Assembly: GCA_028015205.1 (NCBI GenBank)
Contig: CM051514.1
Span: forward strand, 43,354,150-43,418,149
Reading direction: 5' to 3'
DNA from: Mytilisepta virgata
Lineage: Eukaryota; Mollusca; Bivalvia; Mytilida; Mytilidae
Length of the DNA: 64,000 nt
Part shown: in pieces, positions 1 to 11,356 of the stretch
How the letters are laid out: each line of letters opens with the position of its first letter
Position numbering within the stretch: position 1 is the stretch's first letter
Notes under the pieces: model-generated
Databases searched by the model: none
Told to the model about the DNA's origin: nothing
The model's input: the letters and a program-made list of their open reading frames with translations, nothing else
Program-made: the position numbers and the translations under genes

Positions 1-48
1 AGTAGTCGTGACGAACTACCTAGACCACTCGGCCACCGAGGCCCCGAA
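1..48 (-). repeat. tRNA-like SINE head, cut by window edge
   Basis: Read on the minus strand this is nearly identical to the head of the copy at 51420-51565, including the box-A-like string TGGCCGAGTGGTC typical of Ser/Leu-type tRNA-derived SINEs. The rest of the element would lie outside or is missing. It is assigned mainly from similarity to the second copy. Confidence 0.5.
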
Positions 49-106
49 GTGACTGTGTATGTGTTGATTAATTACTATTGTATAAAATAAAAACAATTAG
101 TGGAGG

Positions 107-430
107 CATATTATGGCAGATAGAGGAATTAATAGTTGCCATCTTATAATTGTTATATTTAAAATTTTGATTTATCAATACAAACGTTTACTATAACAAG
201 TTTGTATTTATAAATCAACATTTGGATATAACACAATTCCTATCAATTTTCCAGAATATAATTTTAGTAAAAGATATAATGGCAATTGGGGCTATTCCAA
301 AACTTTAGACCAGGCAAATCAAATTTGTAGACACGAAAGAGAGAGAGAGAGAGGGGGGTGGGGGGGGTGGGTGGGGGTGACATATTATGGCAGATAGAGG
401 AATTAATAGTTGCCATCTTATAATTTGTAT
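107..430. repeat. direct repeats flanking a GA/G-rich tract
   Basis: A 45-bp string is repeated exactly at 107-151 and 381-425, and a shorter related pair lies at about 253-286 and 437-470, so the block looks like a diverged duplication with a unit of about 274 bp. Just before the second copy is a (GA)n stretch followed by a G-rich tract (about 350-378) that could form a G-quadruplex. No gene is supported here. Confidence 0.6.
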
Positions 431-1246
431 CAATATTCCAGCATTTGGTTTAAGTAAAAGATATAATCAGAAGATCCAGAAAAATGTCAAACATTCTATC
501 AAGAGGATGAAGGTATTTAAAATGGTGTATGAAATTATTTCTCTAAATCTGAGAAATTTTCTGAACCAGATCCTGAAAAAATGTTGTATTTTATGTAATT
601 TGCAAAGCCATTTAGTCAAACATTAAGATTGAAAGTATGTAATCATTATTTTCATCAGTAAGTTATCTATTAATATTACACATTTGTTCTTGGATCATTT
701 TTATTAAAACATTGAAACAGAAGGTAATAAAGCTATTTTTTCGATTTTTCGTCATTGGTCAAATTTTTAATTTCCCCAGTTTGATTATTGTATGATCCTT
801 CTAGCTTTTAAAAAATACTGCAATTGTTTTACTTTTAAACAAGAGGCCAATGGCCACGTGGCTCTCCGGTATTTTCATTTCAATCTTACCATTTCCACAT
901 GCTTTTGAAGAAAGCAATTAATTTTTGTTATGAAGGTACTATATCTATTTTTTCATGATATTCTCTATGCAAGTTGCAAAACACTGCACAACTGACAATT
1001 AAACAAAGAGATCTCAAGTATCTATTTTTACCTAAAAATTGAGCAAAGCTCAATAATATATACACTCCGCCTTCCCAGATAAATCTTCTTTACCCCTGAT
1101 GCTTTCATGTGTATATATTTACCCAAATATCATTAGGTATCTTCCTAAAACTTTAATCCGTATAGGTGTCATTCAAATCTTGTATTGACTGTTGTGTGTG
1201 TATAATTTACAAGATAAATAGGTAATCCATTTGTTTCTCTTATCAA
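431..1246. other. AT-rich stretch, no gene seen
   Basis: I see no coding region, RNA gene or recognisable element between the opening repeats and the MULE insertion. The few short reading frames have no recognisable protein features. Confidence 0.5.
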
Positions 1247-1255
1247 CATTCAGCC

Positions 1256-1335
1256 GGCATTGTGTAAAATGTAGAGTGGAGTTTGAAGTTGGAGTCTGGG
1301 GTTGGAGTTTGGAGTTTGGAGTCTGGAGTCTTGAT
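1256..1335 (+). repeat. left terminal inverted repeat of the MULE
   Basis: It begins GGCATTGTGTAAAATG, then runs into variants of a GGAGT(T/C)TGGAGT minisatellite. The reverse complement of 12380-12457 matches it base for base over the first 28 positions and then with scattered substitutions. The target duplication CATTCAGCC directly precedes it. Confidence 0.88.
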
Positions 1336-1829
1336 TGTATGAAAACATATTATTAATTTATCATAAAGCAAGAATGTATGCATGTCAAGCTCTTTGCCTT
1401 AATATTTGTCTTGAAATGATAACCAATTTTATTGTAGGTGGGTATGTTTTATATATTATTTCAATCATGGCATGATTCTTATCTTGACAGGTAGATTACA
1501 AGAATAAAAGTTCAGTGTTTTATTATTCTATGTGTCAAAAGGACATTACACAATAGTATCAACACTATAGTCATTTATCTTGGGAGAGAAAAAAAGAAGC
1601 AATTTCAATCAGAAATACTATTTAAAAAAATGCATATACTTTACTTTTTTACATAAAAACTTTTTACAGGATTAAACCAAATGAAGTATTAATAAATTCA
1701 AATAAAATTTAAAGAAAAATGAATACAGTACTGAAGTAAATACATTATACTTGGAATGTACAGTCTAAATACATATCAACATAGAAAATATGATAAATCA
1801 AACTGTAATATGACAAATTAGTTACAAAA

Positions 1830-2774
1830 TTACACAACTGGTATTCCAGTTTTCTCTAAAAGGTTAATATGTTGGGGTGAAAGCTGATTTTTTACTTCAC
1901 TATGTATCACAACATTCTTCATTTCAAAATAAGGGCATATTCGCCTGGCACAATCTTTGTTGAGATGAAAATATGTATTTTGAAGGTGTAGAGAGGTTTT
2001 TATCTGTTTTGTTTTTGGACTTGTATATGTCCTGTGATCAAAACGTTTTAAAAGCAAGTCATTTGGTGGAACCCTTTGTCTTTGTCCAAAATGTTGGCCA
2101 CATCCGTAACATTTTTTAATTAGCCCGTGAAAAAAGGTGAGATGAAATGGTTGAGCTGTTTCATCTTGATAACTCGAAGTACTCTTTTGTTGATCAAAAA
2201 CCTGAGGATTTAAGTTACTAGTGTCTGTGGATACATGTAGATTAGTGGTAGCTTGATTATCATACTGGAAAAGAACAGGCCGAACAGTTCTTGATTTTCC
2301 TTTCCTTATTTGAGTTGCACATTTAGGTTTTTTTCCTCTATTCTGCGGCAAATTGGTATTTACCATTTCCATTATATTACACTGGTCTTCATTGTGTTTA
2401 TTTTTGTATGTCTGCAAATATCTTTCGCAAATATCGATATGGTTTGCGATAGCCAATGTATGTTCACATATTTTGAAGCTATTGAATCGCACACACTTTT
2501 TACTACATGAAATATTAAGAGCTGTTGTTGCACACTTCACAATAAATGGATCGGTCTTATTTACTGTGTTAACTACAAGGAATAATTTTCCTTCTGAGTC
2601 ACCAGGCATTTTTGATATATTTTTTCCTCAGAAAGTATTGATTTTGCACTCTCAAATATATCATGAAGTATTCTAGATGGAATGTTTTGAATCCCACACT
2701 GCTCTGCTGAAGTAGGCAAAATAGAACAAGAGTCTTCAATCGGTGAGGGTCTTGTCAAAGGATACCTTTGGAAT
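1830..2774 (-). CDS. MULE transposase exon 3: SWIM-like and C-terminal zinc-binding region
   Basis: This is the 3' exon of the spliced transposase gene. Its 5' edge follows a good acceptor (pyrimidine-rich, ending TTTGAACAG on the minus strand), and its first base completes the codon left open by exon 2. It encodes a Cys/His cluster resembling a SWIM zinc finger (C-x3-C ... CEH, near 2440-2500) and a C-terminal Cys/His region (CYGCGQHF, then HLNKDC). SWIM fingers usually follow the DDE core in MULE transposases. The first ~45 codons and the remainder are in different frames; the switch falls at a run of six T on the plus strand (2630-2635), where one more base would restore one frame. This may be a real mutation or a homopolymer error. 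The stop codon is at 1830-1832. Confidence 0.75.
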
Positions 2775-3661
2775 CTGTTCAAAGGAAAATTTTATATATA
2801 CATATACCAAACAGACTGATCTTATAGTATACTATTTGTATTACATATTTTTTATTGTTAATCAATGTAGTTGCTTTAAGCAATGTGGCGGTTACTGTTA
2901 TTTGTATCATTTTTTTGTCAGCAATTATAATTATTAACAGAAAATTAAATGCACTTGAAATAGTCAAATTTGTAATATAAATTTTTCCATTAAAACATTA
3001 AATATTTAAGGCCACACCAATCTCATTTTTGGTTCTTTGGATTGCAATAATAGGTGCGAGCAAGCGAAATTTTATTTATTTTTTCTCAAGGAATTATATT
3101 TGGGGGGGGGGGCGCAGATCAAAATTACGTGCGGCACACATTTTTTTTAAAATGCAATGTTTCAAACTATAAAAAATTCCCATTTTAGGCACAATTTTTA
3201 TTTTTAATTTCTTGACAACTGTAGAATTTGGGGCGACTTTTCAGTATTTTTGCAAAATGAATTGACAAAAATGTTTTACTTAAAACTTACATAGTCCAAA
3301 AATAGTAGCGGCAAAATGTAAAGAACTAAAGATCAATTTGGTGTGGCCTAAGAATGATTTATCATTTTTCTCTTTAAATTTCCAAGGAAAATGTTTGGGT
3401 CATTTGCTCAAAAGCATTTCGAGAATGCCAATTGATTTTTTCGGAAAAATATGTACGATTGAATAGCTAGTGGAAACAAATAATAGAATGTTTTGACATT
3501 AAAGGAATGATACTATGCAGAAAAACTGTCCTGAAAAAAGATTCCACCTATAAATATTCCTCCATAAATGGCATGAAATTGGTAAAGTCCAATTACTCGA
3601 AAATTGAAAAGGAAATATGACTGATATCAATCGCTCTTAAAAAGATCTGACCTTTACTTAC
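2775..3661 (-). other. intron 2 of the MULE transposase gene
   Basis: Inferred from a consensus donor GTAAGT at 3656-3661 (minus strand) and an acceptor at 2775-2776. Two bases remain at the end of exon 2 and the reading frame resumes with one base in exon 3, so the phase agrees. The intron contains a MITE with a TAA duplication (3010-3348). Transcript evidence would confirm it. Confidence 0.65.
3010..3348. mobile_element. PIF/Harbinger-type MITE with TAA target duplication
   Basis: The 339-bp element begins GGCCACACCAA and ends TTGGTGTGGCC. Terminal similarity continues, imperfectly, for about 30 bp. TAA flanks both ends (3007-3009 and 3349-3351), which fits the 3-bp TWA duplications of PIF/Harbinger elements. 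There is no coding capacity, and it lies wholly inside intron 2 of the MULE gene. Confidence 0.72.
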
Positions 3662-6170
3662 ATTCTAAAAAAGTTTTGTCTCTGAACAGCATTTTTCCTG
3701 AAGTACAGTTCCTCCTTTAAGGTCAGGTGGTTATATTCCTTTTTAACACGGTATTCACCCTTTCCTACCAAAGCCAGTTTTATTTCGTTTTCTTGCCTTT
3801 TTACTATTTTTTCTAAGGCTGTGACAAAACTAACTGGATCCATTTGTTTTCCTTTCTTTTCTGATGTGATGTCTGCTTTAATAACAGAATTTAAGCACTC
3901 ATTTGGGTTTTGTGTGTATGGTTTAGGTGGGAAACCAAGCCCACAAGAACTTCTTATATCGGCTGTCATACAAGACTTGATTAATTCAGCCTTATACTCT
4001 ACAAAATATTTTGTAAATTGATTTCCATTTGAATGTCTTTGTTTCCATTCAGTCATGAATGATTTCATTTTTTCTTCAAATTCATCTGCTGACAAACTGT
4101 CAACCAGACCTTTCACCTTAGTGTTTTTCACCGAGCGTCCAAAAATGTCTTCTTTATATTTTTTGGCAACACAGCCAGATATTCCGAGATTTCTTAATTT
4201 GCGTTCTATATTGTCCACCATGTGTATGTCACAGAGTAGATGTCTAGCCTCTGAAAAACACACCTGAAATGCATTGGACAGGTTAACATCACCATCAGTA
4301 CCAAATACTTTAACATGCCTTAGAGCTGGACACTCCTGTAACATTGTAGAAGGGAGTTGAAAATAACTGTCAAATGACTTTTTCTGATGCATAAGTATTG
4401 GACCAATCATCACTGGCTCTACCCCATTCGTAGTTTCCAGCATCAAATGTCTGTAAGTTGTTACTGTGACATAAAACTGTCCTATGTTAAATGTTGTATC
4501 CACTCCTAGGACTGATGGAAAGTCAGAACAAGTACAGAATTTTACAACATCATTCAGCTGCCTCTGACTTGAAAGAAAAGCTGAAAATTCTGGTGATGAA
4601 CATATTCTACGAACAAATCTTTCATCTTTATTTTCTTGCATTTTTGCCATTTCACTGAGTTCAATGACAGGATCGTCTAGTTGAGATCTAGTGTTTTTCT
4701 TTATATTTCGTATTTGCTGCCTGTCCCTGGGAATAACAGCACCACTCCGGATATTTTCTGGTCCACCTTGTTCTTCAAGTAAGGTGTGAAATATATCTTT
4801 CGGTTTTGTATTTGTTTTTGTACTGCAAAGATCTTCTATTCTCATTTTAACAGATTGAGTTGTTCTTTTATATCCTTGTTCTTTGTTATTGGAATTTCCA
4901 TGAGATTTTACTGTGATTTTCGTAGGTTTTCCCTGGAAGTAATACTGAACTAGAAATTGATTGAAAATGTCATCACTTTCTGGATGAGATAAGGTTATGA
5001 CTATTCGATGTAACTTTCTATATGAAGCATTAATATATTTGCGTCTCGTAACCTTTATCACGTGGTTAGACTGGGTTGATTCATTGCTGATCTGAATGTT
5101 CTGGACATCAGTGGTATCATAAAAATATGTTTCGGTTCCTGACTGATCCCATCGTCCAATGCCATCAGCTAGAGCATTCTTCCAGTGACCCAACTTTTGA
5201 ATGCTGTAAACAAATGATACATTGTCATCAATACTAATTGGTACATTTGCTGCCAGATATTTGTGAGGTAATTCCTGTAAAAGAACATCAACTGCTTCTT
5301 TCGTTGGGATTCCGCTTTCTAGTTTCTTGTAAATAGGTAATAAAGGATCATTTTCGTAGCAAGTCTTGAATTCACCCGTAGATCCCATTATCAAACTTTC
5401 TTCATCTGATTTAATAACAATGGAGTTTGTATTATCAATGTACTTATTTTTCAATTTTGGGGAATCACTGGACAAACTAGGAAGACTTATGTCAGATTCA
5501 CTGTCACTCAACCTAAATAGTGTTCGTTTTACCTTCTTCTGTGGCAACGGTGACGGAGTTAAGCTTTTTTCAGGTGAGCTACTGGTGGACAGTTTTCTTC
5601 TTTTTAAAGTAGAATTCTCTTTTTTAACAGGACTAAAATCTTCATCACTAATAATAATTGGTTCAGTGTTGACCGAAATTCTGTTTTCTGCTTTCCTTGG
5701 GGACCTTCTATGAGAAAATATTGGTAACACTGGAGAGCTGGAGTGACTAGATGTGTTATCTGCTTTCCTTGGTGATCTCTTTTTATAAGGAATCATTGGT
5801 AAATCTGGAGAGCTGGAGTGACTAGATGTGTTACCTGCGTTCCTTGGTGATCTCTTTTTATAAGGAATCATTGGTAAATCTGGAGAGCTGGAGTGACTAG
5901 ATGTGTTACCTGCTTTCCTTGGTGATCTCTTTTTATAAGGAATCATTGGTAAATCTGGAGAGCTGGAGTGACTAGATGTGTTACCTGCTTTCCTTGGTGA
6001 TCTCCTTTTATAAGAAATGATTGGTAACTCAGGAGAACTTGAACGACCAGATGTGAATTCAGTGTACTTAAATTTTTTGTAACTTGGCTTGATAATGCTT
6101 TCTCCTGCCTCATAATATTCCAAAACAATGGCCTCACCAGATCTTTCCAAATTTTGACAAGTATTAAATT
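3662..6170 (-). CDS. MULE transposase exon 2: DDE catalytic core
   Basis: This 2.5-kb exon encodes an N-terminal Ser/Pro/Lys/Arg-rich region with five 25-residue tandem repeats, a weakly conserved middle region, and then a MULE-type DDE core. Candidate catalytic residues are D in GVDTTFN (codon near 4499-4501), D in GTDGDVN (near 4296-4298) and E in NPNECLN (3898-3900), with the family's CDIHMVDN motif near 4222 between the second D and the E. The open frame continues upstream to 6375, but that part translates intron and a Helitron-like repeat; I start the exon after the acceptor TTTTTCAG at 6171. The donor at 3661 is GTAAGT. Expected role: cutting and joining the element's ends in the nucleus. 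No internal stop is present in this exon. Confidence 0.85.
5690..6055 (-). repeat. 75-bp tandem repeats inside the transposase exon
   Basis: Five units with an exact 75-bp period (equivalent points at 5732, 5807, 5882, 5957 and 6032) encode a 25-residue repeat of the type SSSPDLPMIPYKKRSPRK. The inner three are nearly identical and the outer two diverged, as expected of recent unequal exchange or slippage. The repeats are Ser/Pro- and basic-rich, probably disordered, and may act in DNA binding or nuclear localisation; that role is inferred. Confidence 0.9.
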
Positions 6171-6303
6171 CTGAAAAATTAATTATAAGCTTAATATTTA
6201 AAAAATTAAAATTTGACAAAAACTTGATAGTACCATAAAGGTTACACATGAAAGACTTTACAACTTCTTTTGAAATGTTTGTCCATATGGGTGTCAATTT
6301 TAT

Positions 6304-7096
6304 TAGCTCACCTGCCCTAAAAGGCCATGTGAGCTTTTGCCACCACTTTGCGTCCGTCGTCTGTCCACATTTCACATTTTCATCTTCTTCCCTGAAACCA
6401 ACTGTCCAAACTGAACCAAACTTGGCAGGAATGTTAATTGGATGGTTCTGTACAAAATGTATGATTTTTTTGGCGATTAGATATTCAACATGGCTACCAG
6501 GGGCAGATAATTCGTTCTGATTGGACTTATCTTTAAGCTCTTCTTGTCAGAAACTACCAAGCCAATTGAATTGATTTGTTGCATGAATGATCCATGGAAT
6601 GATCTACAAAGCGTTTTTTGTCCCGAACGGAAAATTCAAGATGGCCGCCACATTGGTTTAACATTGAACCCTATGGGAAATTTGTACAAAGGCCTTCGTG
6701 TCAGAAACTACCAATCCAATGGAAATATTTTTATGTATGAACAAGCATTGGATGAACCTCTACAATAGTTCTGTTTTTTTTATGCTGATCTGAAATTCAA
6801 GATGGACACCAAAGCCGGATTAGTTTTACATTGGACCCTATGGGGAAATTTGTACAAAGGTCTTCTTGTCAGAAAATACTAAGCCAACTGAAATGGTTTT
6901 TTTTTGCATGAAGATCCTTGGATAGATGTCTGCTACAAAAGTTATGTTTTCGTGCTTAATTGGAATTCAAGCTACATGTAACTGCCACAGCTGGACACTG
7001 TAGAACAACTCCTTACAGATCTTATCTAAAAGCGCTTTGTCAGTTTTGGTCACCTAAAATCAAGGTGAACGATTCATGCGCCATGGAGCCTCTGCT
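6304..7096 (+). mobile_element. Helitron-like non-autonomous element, family A
   Basis: The left end is a palindrome (AGCTCAC at 6305-6311 paired with GTGAGCT at 6329-6335), followed by GCGTCCGTCGTCTGTC. The right end, GGTGAACGATTC then GGAGCCTCTGCT, matches the ends of the family A copies at 33672, 43990 and 46371. The interior is built of diverged monomers of about 170-190 bp. Helitron-like is inferred from the subterminal hairpin and the CTAG-type 3' end in the better copies. It lies in MULE intron 1. Confidence 0.6.
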
Positions 7097-8010
7097 TTTA
7101 CGTATTTAGAGGAAATACATGAAATCGTTTTTTTATTTTGTTGGTCAAGTCAAATTAATATTATCTAGGAAGCTTGACTGACGGAATCGACAGTTATCCC
7201 CACACCCCTGCAATTAGTTGGGGACACTTAAGGGAAACCCATTTGATTCTGAGGGGGGAGGGGGTATATGTATAAAAGCCAGAAATTATTATATCTGCTT
7301 TTCTGGAAAGGATGGATAGTAGACATTTAATAATAATTTTTTTAAATGACTAGATTTAACACAGTAGACTTCTTGCAGACATGACAGTAACAATGTCAGT
7401 TAACATTAGGTACATATCTATGCTCTTTTCTACAAAAAATCTCATAAATTGAATAAAACTGATTTTACTTCTATTCACATTGATACTTAAATAGTATTAA
7501 CACTTTGTTGGTTCGAAAATTAGTCTTTGAAAAATGAATAACTTGACTTGGCGTTAGTGGAAAACAAATATTCTGTCAAAAGAAAATCCCCCCCCCCACC
7601 TTTAGAATAAAATGGTCGTCCCCTTACCCAAATACGAAAATCTAGAACCTTATGTCCAGTTAAAGATGATATAGAATTATCCTATGAAGAATTTAACTCA
7701 ATAGCTCCAGTTACAAATGAAAAAAAAGTTAAGATCACAATTCGCCATTTTTTAAATTCACCCCTAATGGACTCACGTTTTGAAAATCAAAATTTTAAAA
7801 AGCTTTTTGCAAATCTACATATTGTGCATGACAATACTGTTCAGAAAAAAAAGATGCATACATTGTATCTCACAAACTTAAATTGACAATTTTTGAAATC
7901 CAACCCCTGAGGGCCCCAATTTTATAAAATTAAAATTCTAAAACCTTATTGCACATATTAATATTGTGCATGACACTACTGTATAGATATAGAATGCATC
8001 AATTGAACAA

Positions 8011-9260
8011 AGGCTCCTAGGAGACTGTATCGCTCACCTGGACTATGTCCATCTTGACTGGCAGCCTGGAACATTGCTGTCAAGTTCCAACTGGCTCACT
8101 GGTTTCAAACAAGATCTTTCGGTGATTTTTCCAATAAGGTCCTATGTTAAACACTGTTGGACCATCTCGGATGACGTGTGGGGGTCATAGTGTAACATAA
8201 AATATTGCCCCCCCCCCCCCCCCATGAAATATTGTCCGTCAGACAAAATTTCATATAAAATATTGTCCGTGGACACTATTTCATAATGAAATACTGTCCA
8301 GGACAATATTTCATTATGAAATAGTGTCCTTGGCCCTGAAATTTTGTCACCTCCTTCTGAACAATATTTCACTATGAAATAGTGTCTGCAGAAAATGCAG
8401 ATTTTTAAATCTTAACTGAAATTATTGATTTCATGATATATGTTGATAACCTCCCCTTCATGAGACAAAATTTCATGACAATCTGTCTATGAAATATTGT
8501 CTTAATATATACAAAACATTACCTCCCTTTAACAGGACAAAATTTCATAGTATTTAACCTGTGAAATATTGTCTATTTACAGACAAAATTCCACAATGAA
8601 AATTTGTCCTTCTCTGGACATTTTTTCATAGACGAGGACAATATTTCATGATACATAGTCATGAAATATTGTCTTGGTGGACAATATTTCATAGGACAAT
8701 ATTTTGCTTTACAATAGGATATAATTATGAAAGAGGATCAACAAAGGACCATTGCTGCCAATTTCTTTTCCAAATGGCCCAATGGTTTTAAAGAAGAATA
8801 TTTTTAAGTAAATTTCCCATAGGGTATTATGTTTAACAATGTTCAGCTCTGGTGGCCATTTTGGATGACTGGTGGGGTCATCGGATCCAATTCTGAAAGA
8901 GGACCACCTAAGGACATTGCTGCCAAGTTTTGTTCCAATTTGCCAAGTGGTTTCAGACAAGAAGATTTTTATTAAATTCTCCATAGGGTCCTATGCTGAA
9001 CTATGTTCGGCTCTTGCGACCATCTTGCAATTGGATGACAAGCGTGGTCATCGGATATAATTCTGAAAGAGGACCACCTAAGGACCATTTCTGCTACGTT
9101 TGGTTCCAATTGGCCAAGTGGTTTCAGACAAGTAGATATTTTAGGTAAATTTCCCATAGGGTCCTATGTTCTGGCCTGGGGTCGCCATCTTGAATGACGG
9201 GACGGGTCATCGAATATAATTCTAAAAGAGGACCACCTAACAAACATTGCTGCCAAATTT
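8011..9260 (-). mobile_element. family A Helitron-like repeat (reverse), internally interrupted
   Basis: It starts AGGCTCCTAGGAGACTGTATCG followed by CTCACCTGG, which is the reverse complement of the family's 3' end with its hairpin. At least three monomers carrying 'ATTGCTGCCAA' and 'TTTCCCATAGGGTCCTATG' follow. The GTCCGTC end is missing, so the copy is truncated. A separate 523-bp element interrupts it at 8191-8713. Confidence 0.55.
8191..8713. mobile_element. 523-bp element with TIRs, ATAG duplication and internal inverted-motif array
   Basis: The ends are inverted (TGTAACATAAAATATTG at 8191; CAATATTTTGCTTTACA ending at 8713), and ATAG is duplicated on both sides (8187-8190, 8714-8717). 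It interrupts an otherwise continuous family A monomer. The interior is almost entirely made of alternating orientations of one motif, ATGAAATATTGTCC and its reverse complement, in roughly 15-20 variants. A poly-C run is at 8208-8223. There is no coding region. The superfamily is unresolved; 4-bp duplications occur in Sola and Chapaev, among others. Confidence 0.72.
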
Positions 9261-9962
9261 TATATTAGAAAATTTAAGACAAGTTTATGTCACAAACTTT
9301 AATTTTTGAAATTCAACCCCTGTAGGACCCCAATTTTAGAAAATAAAATTTCTAAAACCTTATTGCGCTTCTGCATGTGGTGCATGGCAATACTGTATAG
9401 AAATAAAATGCATAGATTGAAAAATGAAATACGATTTTAGGTCACATATATTATTTAGCTTGAATTCCAAATTTTCAAAGTTGACCCCTGTTGCAACCAT
9501 CCTATATAGATATTAAATAGTGAAGGAGTTGATGTCACAAGAAAGCGTAACGGACGGACGAATGGATGGACAGACAGACAGACAGACGGAAAACGGATGG
9601 ATAGATGGACGGACGAAGACAATCGGTTTGAAAGTGCGGGGATAAAAATTATCCATTCAACCCATCTTGTTCTTACATGTACATACAATAATGATAAGAT
9701 TAAAGACACCAAGTTTAAGGACATACTCTGTCTCAAAGTGATGTCAATACAAAAGGATAACTCATGGTCCAAAATCAAAAACTACCTTGCATACAATACA
9801 ACCATAGCGCAACATAGTAGCTAGGTTCCCTACAGACTGGATCAGAATATAGAAGAAAAAGATTTTAAACAAGAGGATCCTAAGAGCGGAATTTAATGTA
9901 TACCGTCGCAATTTTCTCCTTAATATTGACCTGTACATATCAAATAGATTTCCTGAACCCAA

Positions 9963-10240
9963 GTAGATATGGTTGCTAGGGACTTTAATCAGTTGCTATG
10001 GACTTTTTCAATGGCATTGACTCTTGACCTTCCATTTTGACTTGAACAGGTAAATTGTAAGGTCCTGAATCCAATATATCTCGTTGCTAGGAACATTCCA
10101 TCGGTTGCTATTGATTTTTTCAAAGAACTTGACCCTTGAGCCTCCAAATATGTACAACTATTTTAAAGAGTCCTGAATCAAAATATATATGGTTGCTATG
10201 GACTTTTTCCATGACCTTGACCCTCCATTTTACTTGTACA
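9963..10240. repeat. short diverged tandem repeat
   Basis: About three copies of a ~110-bp unit with GGTTGCTAGGGAC and CTTGACCCT phrases. There is no coding content. It probably belongs to the repeat complex filling MULE intron 1. Confidence 0.5.
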
Positions 10241-10334
10241 GCTACCATTTAATTTATTTCAAGTTATGCTCTAAACATCTATGACAATATATCAGACAAT
10301 TATTTTCTGTTTACATGTACATTTTTAAATAATC

Positions 10335-11356
10335 TTTAAGGCCAAAAACTCCTATAAGGGTTCAATTGACGATTTTGGTCATGCTGACTTATTTGTAGAT
10401 CTTACTTTGCTGAAAGTTTTGGCTGTTTGCAGTTTGTCTCTATCTATGATAATATTCAAGTTAATAACTTAACCTGTATAATTTCCTAAAAATTAACAAT
10501 TCAGGGGCAATAACCCGAAAATTGGTTGACCGTTTCATCTGAAAATTTAATGGGAGGTAGATCTTGACCTCATAAACATTTTTACTACTTGACAGTTTTG
10601 CTCTAACTGCTTTAGTTTTTGAGATATGAGCCAAAAATTGCATTTTCAGCTATGTTCTATTTTTAGCTATGGCAGCCATGTTTCTCAATGGAAAAGAAAA
10701 TAAAACACAAAATTTATACTAGATACCCTAAGGAACTTTCAGTCTAAGTTTGGCAGAAATTGATTCTGTAGTTTCAGAGGAGAAGATTTTAAAAAATTTA
10801 CAATGATGACGAAAAAACTGTGAAAAATTTTCTTTAAAGGGCAAAAACTCCTATAAGGGGTCAATTGACGATTTTGCTCATGAAGATCTTTCTTTGCTGA
10901 ACCTTTTTGCCGTTCACAGTTGGTCTTTATCTATAATAATATTCAAGATAACCTAAAACGGCAAAATTTCCTTAAAATTAACAGTTCAGGGGCAATAACC
11001 CAACAGAGGGTTGACCGATTCATCTAAAAATTTCACAGCAGGTAGATCTTGACCTGACGAACATTTTTACCCTGGTCAGTTTTGCTCTAAATGCTTAAGT
11101 TTTTGAGATATAAGCCAAAAACTGAAGTTTAGCCCCTATGTTCTATTTTTAGCCATGGCGGCCAAGTTTATTGACCGCCAAGACAATAAAACACCAACTT
11201 TATTCTAGATACCCTAAGGATTATTCAGACAAAGTATGGCTGTAATTGGTTTCAGAGGAGAAGATCTTTGAAAAAGTTTACGACGGACGACAGACATCGT
11301 ACAGACGACAGACGCCAAGTGGTGGCAAAAGCTCACGTGTCCTTTTAGGAGCTAAA
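10335..11356 (-). mobile_element. Helitron-like repeat with two ~500-bp monomers and a family A end
   Basis: Two diverged tandem units each begin with a phrase like CTCCTATAAGGGTTCAATTG (10347 and 10848). The right edge is the reverse complement of a family A start: GACGGACGACAGAC, GCCAAGTGGTGGCAAAAGC, then a short palindrome ending GAGCTAAAAA. I recognise this as a common bivalve repeat. It stops about 60 bp short of exon 1 of the MULE gene. Confidence 0.55.

Larger units (their letters stand above)
7640..9645 (-). mobile_element. family B repeat (reverse), split by nested insertions
   Basis: The right edge reads as the reverse complement of a TATACCCGCA-type start followed by GTCCGTCCGT and CTTTCTTGTGAC, as in the copy at 55367-56410. 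Its body (near 9260-9540 and again near 7680-8000) shares the ATTGCGCA and ACCCCTG phrases of that family. Between these halves a family A copy (8011-about 9260) is inserted. The left limit is uncertain. Confidence 0.45.

Noticed and set aside
6171..6375. N-terminal ~68 residues of the long MULE reading frame as genuine protein
   Set aside because: The stretch translates intron sequence and a Helitron-like terminus; a good acceptor at 6171 explains the true exon start.
8208..8223. Poly-C run as a functional site
   Set aside because: Similar C/G runs occur at 3103, 7588, 12982 and 28450 without common context; likely simple repeat.
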